DNA of 64,000 nucleotides from Paramecium octaurelia (taxonomy: Eukaryota; Ciliophora; Oligohymenophorea; Peniculida; Parameciidae), in NCBI GenBank assembly GCA_905182995.1, contig CAJJDP010000129.1:289205-353204 (forward strand), written 5' to 3'. Under the pieces are notes generated by a model. The model saw nothing but the letters and a program-made list of their open reading frames with translations. It was not told the DNA's origin and did no database searches. A program made the translations under genes and the position numbers. Each line of letters opens with the position of its first letter. The first letter of the stretch is position 1. Shown here piece by piece: positions 22,816 to 34,570 of the stretch.

Positions 22816-25800
22816 TCATATATCATCTAAATCCCAACCTGATTCTGCATTCTCCCCTTACTTTTACTACTCTGCCCATGGATCAATTTCTTCTAATTCA
22901 TCCTCAAAATCCAACTAACCTTGACTGACCCTTTCCGCATTTTTCACGGGTGGGTTATTATTAACTTCTTAATTATCTTGATCGTCATCAAATTACACAT
23001 CAGGAGTTTCTTCTTCAAATTATTAGTTTACCTTCTAATTTTCAAGTGGTTCCTATTGTTCTTCCCCATTCTCTTTCTAATTTTACGATGAATTATTAAT
23101 ATTCGTTTCAATAATTTATTTATTGCTCTCCTCATTTGCTTGCACTTGCGGATTTTCTATTTCATTGTCAAAATCAATATCATCATCCACATTCCATTGA
23201 TTTCCTCCATCTTCATCTGGATGCTCATTCTCATCAACATCTAAATTTTTAACTTGTTATTCGCTTAACTTTACTTCCACCTCATAATGTTCTTAGACAT
23301 TTTAAATTTCATCCTCTTAATCATTTACACTCTTTTCCTAAGACCTTGGATCAGAAAATAAAACTGGTTTTGAAATAACTTCTTAAACACCTATATCCTG
23401 ATAGGAATGAGAAAGATCTTAAGAAGAAGGAGCATTCTTTTGAGAATTTACTTCGATGTTGTAATTATTCTCTAATTAATTCGAAGAATTAATAACAACT
23501 TTCTATTGAGCATCATGAATATGAGTATCTAGTGCATCCAAATCACCTAAACTCTTTTCTTTTACTTGATTTTCAAAATTCGAATTACTTACTGGTTCAA
23601 CTACAAGCTAATATTATATTTCTAGCTACTCTTATTCCTTATTGATTTAATTTTATATCTCAACTTCTTCATTATTTTAGTTATTTTCTTAAGTATTGAT
23701 ATCTTCAGCAGCCAATTCATCATTGTTATTTATTACTTGCTGTAGTGATTCTTCTTATAAAGTATTTTAAACGTCCTGTTGACTTACATTAATGTCCTTG
23801 TCAGTATTTTCATATTCAACTTGATCCTATTTTGATAATTCTGTGTTATCATCAACTTATTATTGATTGGCTAATTGATCCTCTTCTCCTTCAATCTCTG
23901 ATGAGGGTTCATTTTCATTATCATTTTGTTCATGATCTCCCTCTTATGAATTCAACTCTTCCCCTAAAGGATTTTTGTCAGATATATTTTATTGATCTTC
24001 TTAATGTTATTCATCTGAATTAATTTCTTATTCATCCTAATCATTATCAATTTCAACTTATTCTTCTTGATCTTGATTATCATCATTGTTTTATTCATCA
24101 TCAATATAGTGTTTTTGATTTTGATTAAATTGCTATTCTTCAAAATCTTCTTCTTCTTATTCTTACTCCAATTCCTAATTTTTATTAAATTCTTCATTTA
24201 AATCATTTTCTTTTTATTCTTCATCTTAATCTTAATTTTATGATTCAATTTATTCATTTGATGACATTTAATCCTCTGGGCCTTCTTTATTTTAATCATC
24301 ATTATTTTCTTAACTTTCATATTCAACATTTTAATATTCAGAATCCTCTTCCTCATTTTAAATTTCATCTTATTTTTAACTGTCTTCTTCTTCTTCTTCT
24401 TATTCATTTTAATTATTATCATCATCCAGGTTATTTTATTCTACATTCATCTATTATACTTCTACTTGATTATCTTAGGATGATTGTTATGACTCTTATT
24501 CTGGCAACACTTCATCATCATATGACTCTTCATTCTATTGATGATCCTAATCTATCTCAAGATCTTAATTTTCTTCAAGGTTTTCATAATTTTCTTCATC
24601 TTCTTCATCATAATTTTATAATAATCCTTCTCTTTCTGAGAGTTCCTCTGAATTCTTCTCTATATTTTATTGAATCTCTTCAATTTCATTTTAATTATCT
24701 TCTTATTCTTCGGATACATCATTTTATTAATGGATTTTATTGTCTGATTGATCATTTTATTTTGAATCATCCTACACATAATCATCATTCTATTATATTT
24801 CATCTTAAAAATCAGAACTTTCATCGACTTATTTTTCATAATCATCTTGTTTTACATTTTGTCCTTAGCCTAATTAGATATTTTAATACTCACCAGCTCC
24901 TTCATTAAGAATTTCTTACTAAAATACATAATATTATAAGATTACTTCTTAGATGTCAACATTGAGACTATCTTCAAATTCCCAAGCTCCATCCTCTCTT
25001 TATACTGCATTTTCCTCGTAATCGATTTATCTCAATTAATTAATTGCTCTTTGGGAATCTTCATCTGGCTATAAATTTTATTCACTCACCTTTTCTTCTT
25101 CATCTGAAAACTTTCTTTTTTCAATTGAAATTTGTTCTTCTAATTCTTAAATTCTTTCTTATCTTAATAATTTTGATTAATTTATACTATACTGCATTTT
25201 AAAAGTTCTTCTAATATTCTGTATCAACTAAACACATCTATAATTGATGCATCTATTCAACCTGAGCCTCTTACTTATGCTATTACTAGAGCATTCGAAC
25301 CTCCATTTCCTTGAGCTAATATTTTAATTCATGATTTTCATTTCTATATTGAATCATTTATAACTCCACTAATACATTAATTCATAAATTACATTCATCA
25401 TATTTTCTTTAAAAAGAATCATCCAATTCCCAACCTTTATCCTCTTACTTCCAAATATCATTCGAATCTACATTCTACTACTTAATCAATTCTTCATTTA
25501 ATTCTTAGATTTATTGTTCCAAAACTATGATTTGTGCTTCTTTGTTCTCTAAACTACTCAATAAATTTCGCTTTTCTTCTTGAATAAGTGCCAACTGATT
25601 TTCTAACTTATTAATACTCTATTTGTCAACAGAGTTTCTTTTGAATTAGTCTATCTATTATTGTAAAGATGTAATGAATTGATTTAAATTAAATTTCTCT
25701 TTCTCATTTTCATTTCTCAAATCATTTAATTAATTTTAGAGTTCCAAGATCTGGTTCTCCTTATCCTCATTCTGAGCTTAGATTCTTTCATTTTCTTCTA

Positions 25801-27016
25801 TTAGTTTATCCTCTGAGACTCTCAATTGTTTTATAATATATAAACTTGATTAATGTTCTTCCTTTAACTCATCAAATTCATCAACTTGTTGCATCAATCT
25901 TATATTCTCCTCTTTAAGAGAACTTATTTGTTTGGATTATTTAGAGGTTGTTTATAATGCATATTGCAATAGGTCCTGTTGTTTGGTGTTATAGTATTTT
26001 TAGAATTATGTCAGTTTATTTGTAACTAAAGTGTTTAGTTCTAATTTCTTAATAGTCATTAGCTAATTTTAGATTTGGGGAATCTCTACTCTCATCTTTT
26101 CTTTTGCATTTTAATACTTCGATTAGTATTTAATGAAGTGATTTTTGTAATACTCAATCTCTTACTACATTTATTCGATATTGTCTTCATAATCATTGAT
26201 CTATTTTTCTTATGTTTCTATCAGTTTAGTGATGTCGTTGTTTAGGTTTTCATTTTCTTTGGTCAATTTACAAATAATGTCTTGATGATTATCTTGTGGC
26301 TCTATGAGCTCAGTCAATTTAAATAATTATTTGGCTTCCTTTAATTGTTGATTGAATTATTCCTTCTCGATTTGGAATTGCTTTATTTTATTTTCTAATT
26401 CCTCTTTTTGCTCTCTTAATTCATTTTGCTCTTAGATTCTTCTTAACTTCATTTGGTCTTCAAGTTCAGATCTAGATTATTATAATGCTTACTTTTCAAG
26501 TTCGAATAGTTTCTACATATCGATTACCTACTAAAGACTTGCGAATACTTTGCTATTTGATGTTTACTCCGGTGAAATAATAATATTATTGGATCCACTA
26601 TTTTAGGATCCAAATATATTTTGAAAGGTTTGCTTCAGTTTTTAGGGTGCACTTTCTCTAATAAGTTTTTCAATTGTTTAAGTCTACTGGACAGTGCTTG
26701 TAATTTTTCCCCACATATCTACTTATTCTGGGGATTTTTATTCATCTTATTAAAATTAAGATTATTTTTCCTGTTTCAATTGGGTTTCTGCTGGTGTTTA
26801 GAAGGGATCATCAATATCATCATCGATTTCCCAATCATTCTTTTTTTAATTTTAATTTGGATTATCTCTAAAATTGTTTAATTATTACTGCTGATCTTAA
26901 TTTCCATGATCAGAAGGAAAATCCTCATCCTCGATATCCCAACCATCCTGAGCCTTCTTTTATTCTCCTGTCAGTTCGTCACCAATAAAATTCTGCCCAA
27001 AACCAGCAAAACTCAT
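22816..27016 (-). CDS. Giant acidic coiled-coil protein with repeated W-acidic motifs
   Basis: One code-6 reading frame of roughly 1,370 aa with at least two non-3n introns (about 24-25 nt near 25200-25390) and possible 3n introns. Order: N-terminus with GWDIEDEDF and DWEIDDDIDD; a ~550-residue coiled coil rich in Glu/Lys/Leu/Gln; GWELDDSF; more coiled coil; AWEFEDSLNVD; about 600 residues extremely rich in Glu, Asp, Asn and Gln; QWNVDDDIDFDN; and the C-terminal end GWDLDDI just before TGA. Trp followed by acidic residues thus recurs at both ends and around the coils. No catalytic domain or membrane segment. I do not recognise the family; a golgin-like or cytoskeletal scaffold is possible. 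Confidence 0.75.
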
Positions 27017-27069
27017 TATAAATTATTTTTTTTTAATTATATACACGTAATTAGAAAATAAACATATTA

Positions 27070-27740
27070 TCAATAGAATTATTCCATCTCATTAGATTTC
27101 CTATTTGACAGGTCATTCATCCTCTGCCTCTTGTATTCGCCAGAATTCTTCATCATCATCTACTCCTCAGGTTGATTCCTCCTGTGATCTACTGTTGTCA
27201 CGCACATCGATTCAATGGAATTTTTACACATTGATTAAATAGTCGCATTTAAACGATTGATTTCTCTATAAAGTGCTGTGACATCTGGATTAGGAACCAA
27301 GATAGTAGGAGGTCTCTATTTAATAGTTTCCAATTCTTCGAAATACTTTTGACTCGCCTTTTCCAAGTTCCAATATTATTATTTCAAACAATCATAGTTC
27401 TTGGCCTTCTACTCTAGTTTATCTACTTTATCAATAAGATCTCTGTTTTCAGATTATAAATTGAGGATCACTTATTTTTATTGATTTATCACAACACTTT
27501 ATTAAAATTCCTATTCCTAGTATCTTTGCTACTAAAGTTTTAAATCTTCGAGTTCCAAAAGATCCTCTGGATTAATCTTATGCTATTGCAGCTTGTAGTA
27601 TTTCATTGACAATTCTTCAATGTGAGATTTCCATTGTTGTATCTCTATATTCAGTTCTTAAACCTTGTTTTTCAAATAGATATTTTCAGCCAGCTAATGT
27701 TTATAAGCAATAGGATTACTAATTGAGAGTGCTCAGTCAT
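27070..27740 (-). CDS. Coiled-coil protein, unidentified
   Basis: About 214 aa after removing a 26-nt intron directly after codon 7. The first ~150 residues form a continuous coiled coil (ENIYLKNKVQELNIEIQQ, NLQSENRDLIDKVDKLEQ). Next is a short Pro-containing linker (RPPTILVPNPDVTALYREIN), then a basic C-terminus (NSGEYKRQRMNDLSNRKSNE). It lies just upstream (about 54 bp) of the giant acidic gene on the same strand. A basal-body or ciliary role would be a guess. Confidence 0.68.
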
Positions 27741-27819
27741 TTTGCTAAATAAAATTTATTAATTTTTATTATAACATTGTTAATTACAAAATGAGATCAA
27801 AAATATATTGCATTATAAA

Positions 27820-29496
27820 TCATAATACATATACATTGTTAAGTAATTCATCCTCCATTTCTTCAACATTCTCTTTTAATGGTTGATCATATGTTTCTCG
27901 CAATTTATTCAAAGTTAGAATTCCAAATAACAATAAAAAGAACATACCTATGGATGTGTTCAACCCAAATGTATGACAAAAGACTACGTAAGTCTCTTAG
28001 AAAATGAATAGAAATTCCGTCAAGAAGACCATTCCAGAAAAACCATAATGTCTCAAAGATGTAGGGAATACTTCTAAGGCGTAGATCTAATTTTGATTGA
28101 TTATTTTTACATTAATGAAGGCACACCCAAAACTCAAGACCAACCTGCTCATAATTAGAATCATCATGACTATTGTATGCATTAATCTATCATAAAAGGA
28201 GATCAAGGCTATGGCATTTGTACTTAATTGAAAAATTGGAAAAACTGCATATAGAAAATTGAACAAAGCACTAACTCCTAAAACAATCTTCAAGACGTCC
28301 TTCCTATTGTAGTTCAAACTTGCATATCCACTGATAAGATAGCCTGTTGTTGCTACAGTTGATAGCAATAACTCAGTCTTCTATCGATCCAATCTGGAAA
28401 AGGCATCTATTTCTTTGGAGGTTTGAAATTATCCAATGATGATCACTGAATACAAGTAAAGAAGACAGAACATTCTAACTCTGGTTGAATTATAACGGAA
28501 AATTGAACTATATTAATTGTAATTATAATTACGAGAAATTGTATGCTTTGGCCACATCCCTAACGCCAAATTATTAAGCAATTTCTTAAATCTTTCCTTT
28601 AAGTTCGTTTACTTTTAATTCATCTTCTAACATCCAATCCTAAGGCATTTCTCTCCCATTACATTAACTGATCAGTTGGAGCACTATTTTTGCCTCATGA
28701 TATTTCTTTTTAATGACTAGCATTCTTGGGGATTCTTGCATAAACTTAATAAGAACTGAAAACATAACAGCTGGTCCCCCAAATAGAATTAACATACTCT
28801 ATTGCCAATTTAGTTAAAATGAATCTATAATCACAGGTGATATAATAGTCCCAATCCCATAGGTTGTCAATAAAATTGAAGGACTTAATTTTTACAGATT
28901 TTCTGATGATATCTCAAAAAATAAAATCATAGAGGAATTCAAGAATCCTCTCAAAAAGAAATTAGCAAAAAACAAAGCAACACTTAATAAATACGCATTC
29001 GGTATTAAGATTGTCAGACAACAAGTGAAACCTAATAAAGCCAAAGTTTCAATCATAATTGATCTAATATTTATATCAATAAATACTATCTGCCTTGTCG
29101 AATTTCCATCTGCTCTCCATAATACAGAGAGCCGATACATCCACCCAAATAGTATGAAGTAACAAGTATTAATATAATAATTTTATCATTGCAAACTAAT
29201 TAAAAGAATTGAATTATGTCTCCCAATTGGGATGCAAATGTGATTTTCTCTTTGTCTATGTCGTCTCTGTAATATTACTTGCAAAACTCGGCTTCATTGC
29301 ATTAATAGAAGTTATATTGCTAATCGATGCATTTATATTGGGTTTGATGGAAATACAATTCCGTTATAGCAATATGAAACATTCCTGCTACCATATACTG
29401 CAAGCTCATTATAACGATGGCTCTGATTTAGAATTTGTGTCCATTTCCAGCTTTAATTAATGCTTGCTCCAATGTTAGTACATATCTAATTGGCAT
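27820..29496 (-). CDS. Major facilitator superfamily transporter (SLC22/sugar-porter-like)
   Basis: Roughly 530 aa with about 12 hydrophobic segments and three introns (23, 25 and 24 nt, the last in frame). Features: YLGGCIGSLYYGEQME (the inter-TM2/3 loop region of the MFS G-x-x-x-D/G-R motif, degenerate), LFFANFFLRGFLNSSMILFFEI, MLILFGGPAVMFSVLIKFMQ, ESPRMLVIKKKYHEAK (the PESPR-like motif that marks SLC22 organic-ion and sugar porters), and INIYALEVFPTSLRHYGF (the TM10-11 motif E..PT..R). The substrate cannot be read from sequence. The gene follows a coiled-coil gene on the same strand with 42 bp between. Confidence 0.82.
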
Positions 29497-29538
29497 AGCA
29501 ATTATTTATAATTTAGAAATATATAATAATCAGATAAT

Positions 29539-30235
29539 TCAATGCTTTACTGCAGTCCTTTTTTCAACTATTCCATCATATCTTAAAACCAATTCTTTAT
29601 GCTACTCTTCCTCGACCTTCAATTCAATTAATTTCTTTTCCAACACAGTCTCCAACTACCCTATCAATTACTCGTATTCCTTTTGCATTTGCATTATTTC
29701 ATTATCAGTTTTCCTATTCACCTATTGTAAAATGACTTGTCTGGTTTAATTGTGAGCTAATTTCCTCCACTTCGTGAACACTTATCTTGGAAGTCGCTAT
29801 CTATTTTTTCATATTAAATTGTACTTATAATGTTTTGTTGCATAAACCTTCATACTTCTAATGTATTTTTAAAATTTCACTTATTCTCTGAATATCTTGA
29901 ACACTCTCTATTGAAGATTCTCCATGTAAAGTTTTCTTGCTATCGAATATCCAATACGAAGCTTATGTTGAATGTCTCCTTTTGTTTTTGTGTAATCTAT
30001 AATTCACTTGAATAAGGGTACTTTTAAACAAGTTTTCCAAGATCAAGAGTTCTTCCTGAGTCTAATTGTACCCATCATCCACCATGGTCAAGTTTCCTTA
30101 ATACATCTCCTCTGTAAATTTTCTGCATTACTCCAGGTATGCCTAAGCTGTTTTTTCAGACCATTCATCCAACAACTATTTATTCTTCTTAGTGAACTCA
30201 TAGATCACTTTAGTCTTTAATTGAGTTGTGTCCAT
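29539..30235 (-). CDS. Coiled-coil protein, unidentified
   Basis: About 220 aa (MDTTQLKTKVIYEFTKK...). Helical throughout: TAQAYLEQCRKFTEEMYQ, EYEQLIGQLETVLEKKLIE, EEEQHKELVLRYDGIVEKR. One non-3n intron of 25 nt (GTG...TAG) near 29750-29775 is required to keep the 3' coiled coil in frame, and a 24-nt in-frame intron may precede it. A central stretch (around residues 90-125) is less convincing and could hide another splice. No domain recognised. Confidence 0.55.
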
Positions 30236-30320
30236 TAACGATTAATTTAAATAACTACTAATTTATATATAATTTCAAAAAAATGAAAATCGCATTGTTT
30301 ATTGAACTTTATTTATGAAT

Positions 30321-31349
30321 TCATTTTTATTCAAATTTGACAACTCCTTGTGAATATTCTTTTGCAATCTGACTCAGGATTCTCTTCTACTTAAATGCCA
30401 ATCCTACAAAAAATCACAATATTTTGATACCTTCACTTGGAGCACAAGTCTAGATTCGTTTTATTGCCTCTTATGTGGCTTCAATTAACTTATCAATGCT
30501 CAACACATCCTTCTAACATTGATCTAGTCGTTATTTTGACGTAGTTTCAACTGGACTTTTATTGATTATCTTCATAATAGATTCATAATGAATTTATAAT
30601 TGTTCTGTTTCCTTGTCTAATTATTAAATAAATTTAGTGATTTTATCCTAAACCCTCACTTCGTTAAGCTCCATCTAGTCATTATTTTGAGTCAGTAACT
30701 TTTCTAAAGCAAATATATTTTATTCAAAATCTCTTCTTGAGCTTTCACTTCTATCAATTGTCTATTATTTGAATGGTGATAGTTTGCATGATCGAATTTA
30801 TTCTAAAATATATTGAACTGCAATTACCAGATAAAATTAGTAGTGCATCTTAATATTCGTTTTCAATTTGCATTTCTTAAATGAAGGTTTGGGTATCTTA
30901 TAATTGGAGTAATTTCTAATCTCGACTTATCCAACTAACAAAAAATTAGTTTAATTTATTCACTCTGTTTTGTTCATTCATTGTCTCATAAAATGAAGAA
31001 CTGCTTTGACATTTGATTTAATTAAGTTTTTCAACCCTATTCTGGTTTTATACAATACGAGATGTCAACCATGATGTAAACTTTTCATTTTTTTCCTTTC
31101 TTAATTATTATAAACTCTTTACTCATTAACGATAAAGTCTAACCCTCTTTATATGCGATCGCATTGTTGATTCTTTGCTCTTCTTTATTCTTTCATAATT
31201 TGCATTTGTCTTTCCATTTTTTTCATTTATTTTTCATAAGTCGGTTAATAGTTGGCTTACCAGTCGATCGATTTATGAAATACTTCTAAAAGTTCTAATT
31301 TGATGCACAAGGATACTGAAAATGCCAGAAATATAAGAAAATATTTCAT
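30321..31349 (-). CDS. Secreted coiled-coil protein
   Basis: Starts with a clear signal peptide (MKYFLIFLAFSVSLCIKLE), then about 290 residues of coiled coil with scattered single Cys (QQCDRIQRGL, IKCQSSSSF, RSCKLSPF, DQCQKDVLSI, IQTCAPSE). Three introns (23, 25, 27 nt) are inferred from frame. A secreted helical protein with spaced Cys could be a secretory-granule or surface component, as ciliates make many, but it does not match trichocyst matrix proteins in any motif I can point to. Confidence 0.68.
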
Positions 31350-31439
31350 TTTATTTTCGTTTTTTTATTAATAATATAAAAAGGCATAGTTAAAAGTGCA
31401 AAAAGTATATAATTATTATTCATTTATTAATTAAAATGA

Positions 31440-33269
31440 TCATTACCCACATTCGAACTTGAACTCACAGTTTTTTATCTCAGTACCATCCTTGTTAGTA
31501 GCAGTTGCATATATACAAGTAGTTCCAAATAATAAGGTAACTTTCACAGTCTTGTCCTCAACAGATTGCAGAGGCTTCCCAATGTCAATGCACAATTCTC
31601 CTAACTATTAAACCCCCTATTCATCAACGAACTCCACCTCCCTCTTTTCAGTTACATAAAAAATGATCCTCATAATTGTTTGTCTGGATCTAACTGGACA
31701 ATATATTTTTGTATGAACTTCATCGCAACTATATAATTATAGTATTAGAATTATACCCAACAGCATCTCCTTTCCTAACAAAAGCATCAAAAACATCCTC
31801 ACTAAACTCCTCTCCTTCAATAATGACTTTTTTTTTAATAGGATGTCTTTCAGCATCAAAAGTTGTTAATGTATTAATTCCGTAAGTTTTCTTTGCTATT
31901 CTACTTGTAATTGATCTTGGACTCAACCCAAATAAACAAGCTCCTCTTATGACTGAAACTTAAGGTCTTCTTGGAACCAAAATCTAAATTGTATTATTTT
32001 CGAATCTTTTAATAATTTCTTATTTCAAGAATGGAGATTCACTAAAACCTCCAACCATAAATATAAAGTTTACTTTTTCTTTTTTCTATTCCACTTAAAC
32101 CAATAATTAAGCTACTTTATTTTTAATATTTTCAAATAGAGTCTAAAAGAATGAAGCCATCAAAGCTGATGGAATCTCAACATTTGATAATCCTTTTAAT
32201 TTCACTTGATACTCAGGAGGATGTTTTTAATTATGATCTTTAACTAACTATTACAATTTATTAGTATTCAAGTCTTCCCCCAAATATGAGAATTTTATCA
32301 TACATTTTTCATCCTTGTTCCCTTTAAATTTCCTTTTGAGTATTTCAAAATCTCTTAAAATATCTAAACGAGCAATAGCATTTTGTTAATATTGTCTAAA
32401 TAGTTTATCTCCCAAGAACTCCTTCAAGAATTCCTCAAAATATAGATCTACATATTTGGAACCCCACTCGCAACCACCAGATGATGGTATTAATTCATTG
32501 CATAAGAATTTCTCATTTGATTCGCATAATAATTTATGCACAGTGATATCAACAGTCCCACCTCCACAATCCAATACCATCACAACAGAGTTCTTTGCCA
32601 TTTGTTCCTTTAGTGTTTGTTCAGCATCTTCTCTACATTGAATGGATGCACCTTCTGGTTCCAAACACAGTAATAAATTCGGAGAATTTAAGTGATCTAC
32701 TATGCCTGCTTCGACAGCTGCCTTTCTCATAAATTATTTGTGTTCCTCACTCCATAAGGCTGGTACTGTTAAGACCCATCTGATTTTAGTGGGTATCACT
32801 TTACCTACTTGTTCCTTCAATTTCTAAATTGCTCTATTGCTTATATATTTTAATGTTTCTCTTATTATTAGCATCAATGAGAGCTCACGATTATCCAATG
32901 ACCTGGCTTGATTATGCATATGATACAAATGCATTTTATACTAAGAATTTTATAATTATTTTTTACATTTTAAAACAAATAGGCTGTTTCACCATCATCC
33001 AACATGCTTGCATATTTTTAAAGTGCTTGAGATCCAAATTCAATAAATTAACCATTATTATCAAATAGAATTGCAGTTGGTGTTTTTTGGTCATCTGTGT
33101 CATCGCATGGATTGAATACCTCTATTCTAGGTTTGCCTTCCTTATCCAGGATTCTTGGAGCCAATCCAAATCTAAAATAATTCACTCTCACATTATACCC
33201 TGATGCTCCAGTCCCAAAATCTATTGCAATTACATGAGTAAATGCAGTATCGTCTTTTAATAAAGCCAT
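31440..33269 (-). CDS. HSPA12-type Hsp70-like ATPase
   Basis: Divergent Hsp70/actin-fold protein of about 600 aa, with an N-terminus HVIAIDFGTGASGYNV (phosphate 1), IRWVLTVPALWSEEHKQFM, AGIVDHLNSPNLLLCLEPEG, VMVLDCGGGTVDITVHKL (phosphate 2), PSSGGCEWGSKYVD, FIFMVGGFSESPFLKQEI (adenosine motif) and ILVPRRPQVSVIRGACLFGL. These motifs and the E.EGA/S insertion are typical of HSPA12A/B, which are atypical Hsp70s with shortened substrate domains. One 26-nt intron near 32932-32957. Nucleotide-binding motifs look intact; client and role unknown. The start is only 70 bp from the divergent gene at 33340. Confidence 0.88.
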
Positions 33270-33339
33270 TTTTATTAACTGTAAATTCTGATTTAAATTT
33301 AAATATAAAAAATAAATGTTTTAACAGCATAATTTAAAT

Positions 33340-34190
33340 ATGAAGAATAATTATGCCAAAGAAAATTACTAAAAACCTTAAGATTATTTGGATGGAACAC
33401 AGGAAGAATTAAGAGGAAAAATAAAACTTTTAATGAACAAGTTGCAATTGACTAAAAAAGAAAAAGAGAATCTCACAAAAGAAAATTAAAATCTATAACA
33501 TGAAATACTATAGATGCAATCTCATCTCAGATGCATGGTCTCTGGCTTTTCCAACACTAGCATACAATTTCCCATGGCAAATGAATTAAGTAATTCTATT
33601 GCGGAATTTTATAAATGTGAATGTTTTGATATATTTTTCGATGTGTTGACTTAAGAATTAAATCTCAAAGGTATTATTTATTTCTTTTCCACCTCAATGA
33701 TTCGAATTGACAAAATCATACAAGAATACTTCCAACCACTATTCAAACATATTATGGAGGTAATATTATAAACAAATTCGTTTAGGTGGGATGTTTCACC
33801 AACATAGACGGACCCATACTAAACGTTATGCGAAAATCATTTCAAGGAAATTACAAATCAATCTACGAAAAATGCATGCGAAATCAAACATCCACAAGAA
33901 TAGAGTTATAAAAATACCTAAAACTAAACAACAACGACTTGATCGAAGCCTTCTTCAACAAATTGGCAGAAATCATGTTTAACTGCTACATCAGTGATCC
34001 TACCTTGACCTTTGATATCCAATCAATTGGGCAGAAGATAGCATTCAATCAACAGAAACACGACCCCATTGATGGATTCATCAAGAACAAAGAAGAGTGC
34101 ATAATATTAATGCCAGCGGTGTTTAAAAACCAAGAATTAATGACCAAATCATTAGTGATGTCCTATTCGTATTAATTAGAAAACAACTGA
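33340..34190 (+). CDS. Uncharacterised protein with N-terminal coiled coil
   Basis: About 274 aa with one 26-nt intron (around 33760-33785). Residues ~20-65 are coiled coil (LRGKIKLLMNKLQLTKKEKE); the remainder appears folded and contains several Cys (YKCECFDIFFDVL, EVGCFTNIDG, YEKCMRNQ, FNCYISDPTLTFDI, KEECIILMPAVF). I do not recognise the fold. It is divergent from the HSPA12 gene (70 bp shared promoter) and convergent with a small acidic ORF (28 bp between stops). Confidence 0.68.
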
Positions 34191-34218
34191 AAATTATAAA
34201 ATAATTAAATAGTATAAG

Positions 34219-34452
34219 TCATTCTTCATTTATCTGATCTTATATTATGATTTACTCCTATTCCTGTTGCTGATTCATCTGTTACTCCAACTCCTCCTTG
34301 TCCTCTTGTTAAACCTAAAACTGCGATTATTCTTGATCCTCATTCTCCACTTCCTCCACCTTCGATAAATTGTGATGATGCTCAACTTTTGGCTATTCCA
34401 TTTACTTCTGTAAATTCTTCATATTATTATCCAAATTGCCTAATAAATCCAT
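34219..34452 (-). CDS. Small acidic Gln/Glu-rich protein
   Basis: An ORF of 77 aa (MDLLGNLDNNMKNLQKQMEQ...) ending in a Glu/Gln-rich helix. It has higher G+C than its flanks and the codon look of real genes here. The plus strand of the same stretch gives only poor readings. No domain. It could be the last exon of a longer gene, because the frame upstream of the ATG is not closed by a nearby TGA. Confidence 0.5.
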
Positions 34453-34570
34453 TATCTATCTATTATTTTGATCGTAATGTTATTCACATGCAGTATTTTA
34501 TTCATGAATTAATTACATTAGTTTTTCAAATGAATCGGAACTCATAAATTTTAATTATTATATTATTATT

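Noticed and set aside
24240..24908. A 222-aa plus-strand ORF rich in His, Leu, Ile and Phe
   Set aside because: It is the antisense shadow of the acidic Asp/Glu/Asn/Gln-rich minus-strand gene 22816-27016, whose GAA/GAT/AAT codons read in reverse as hydrophobic and His codons.
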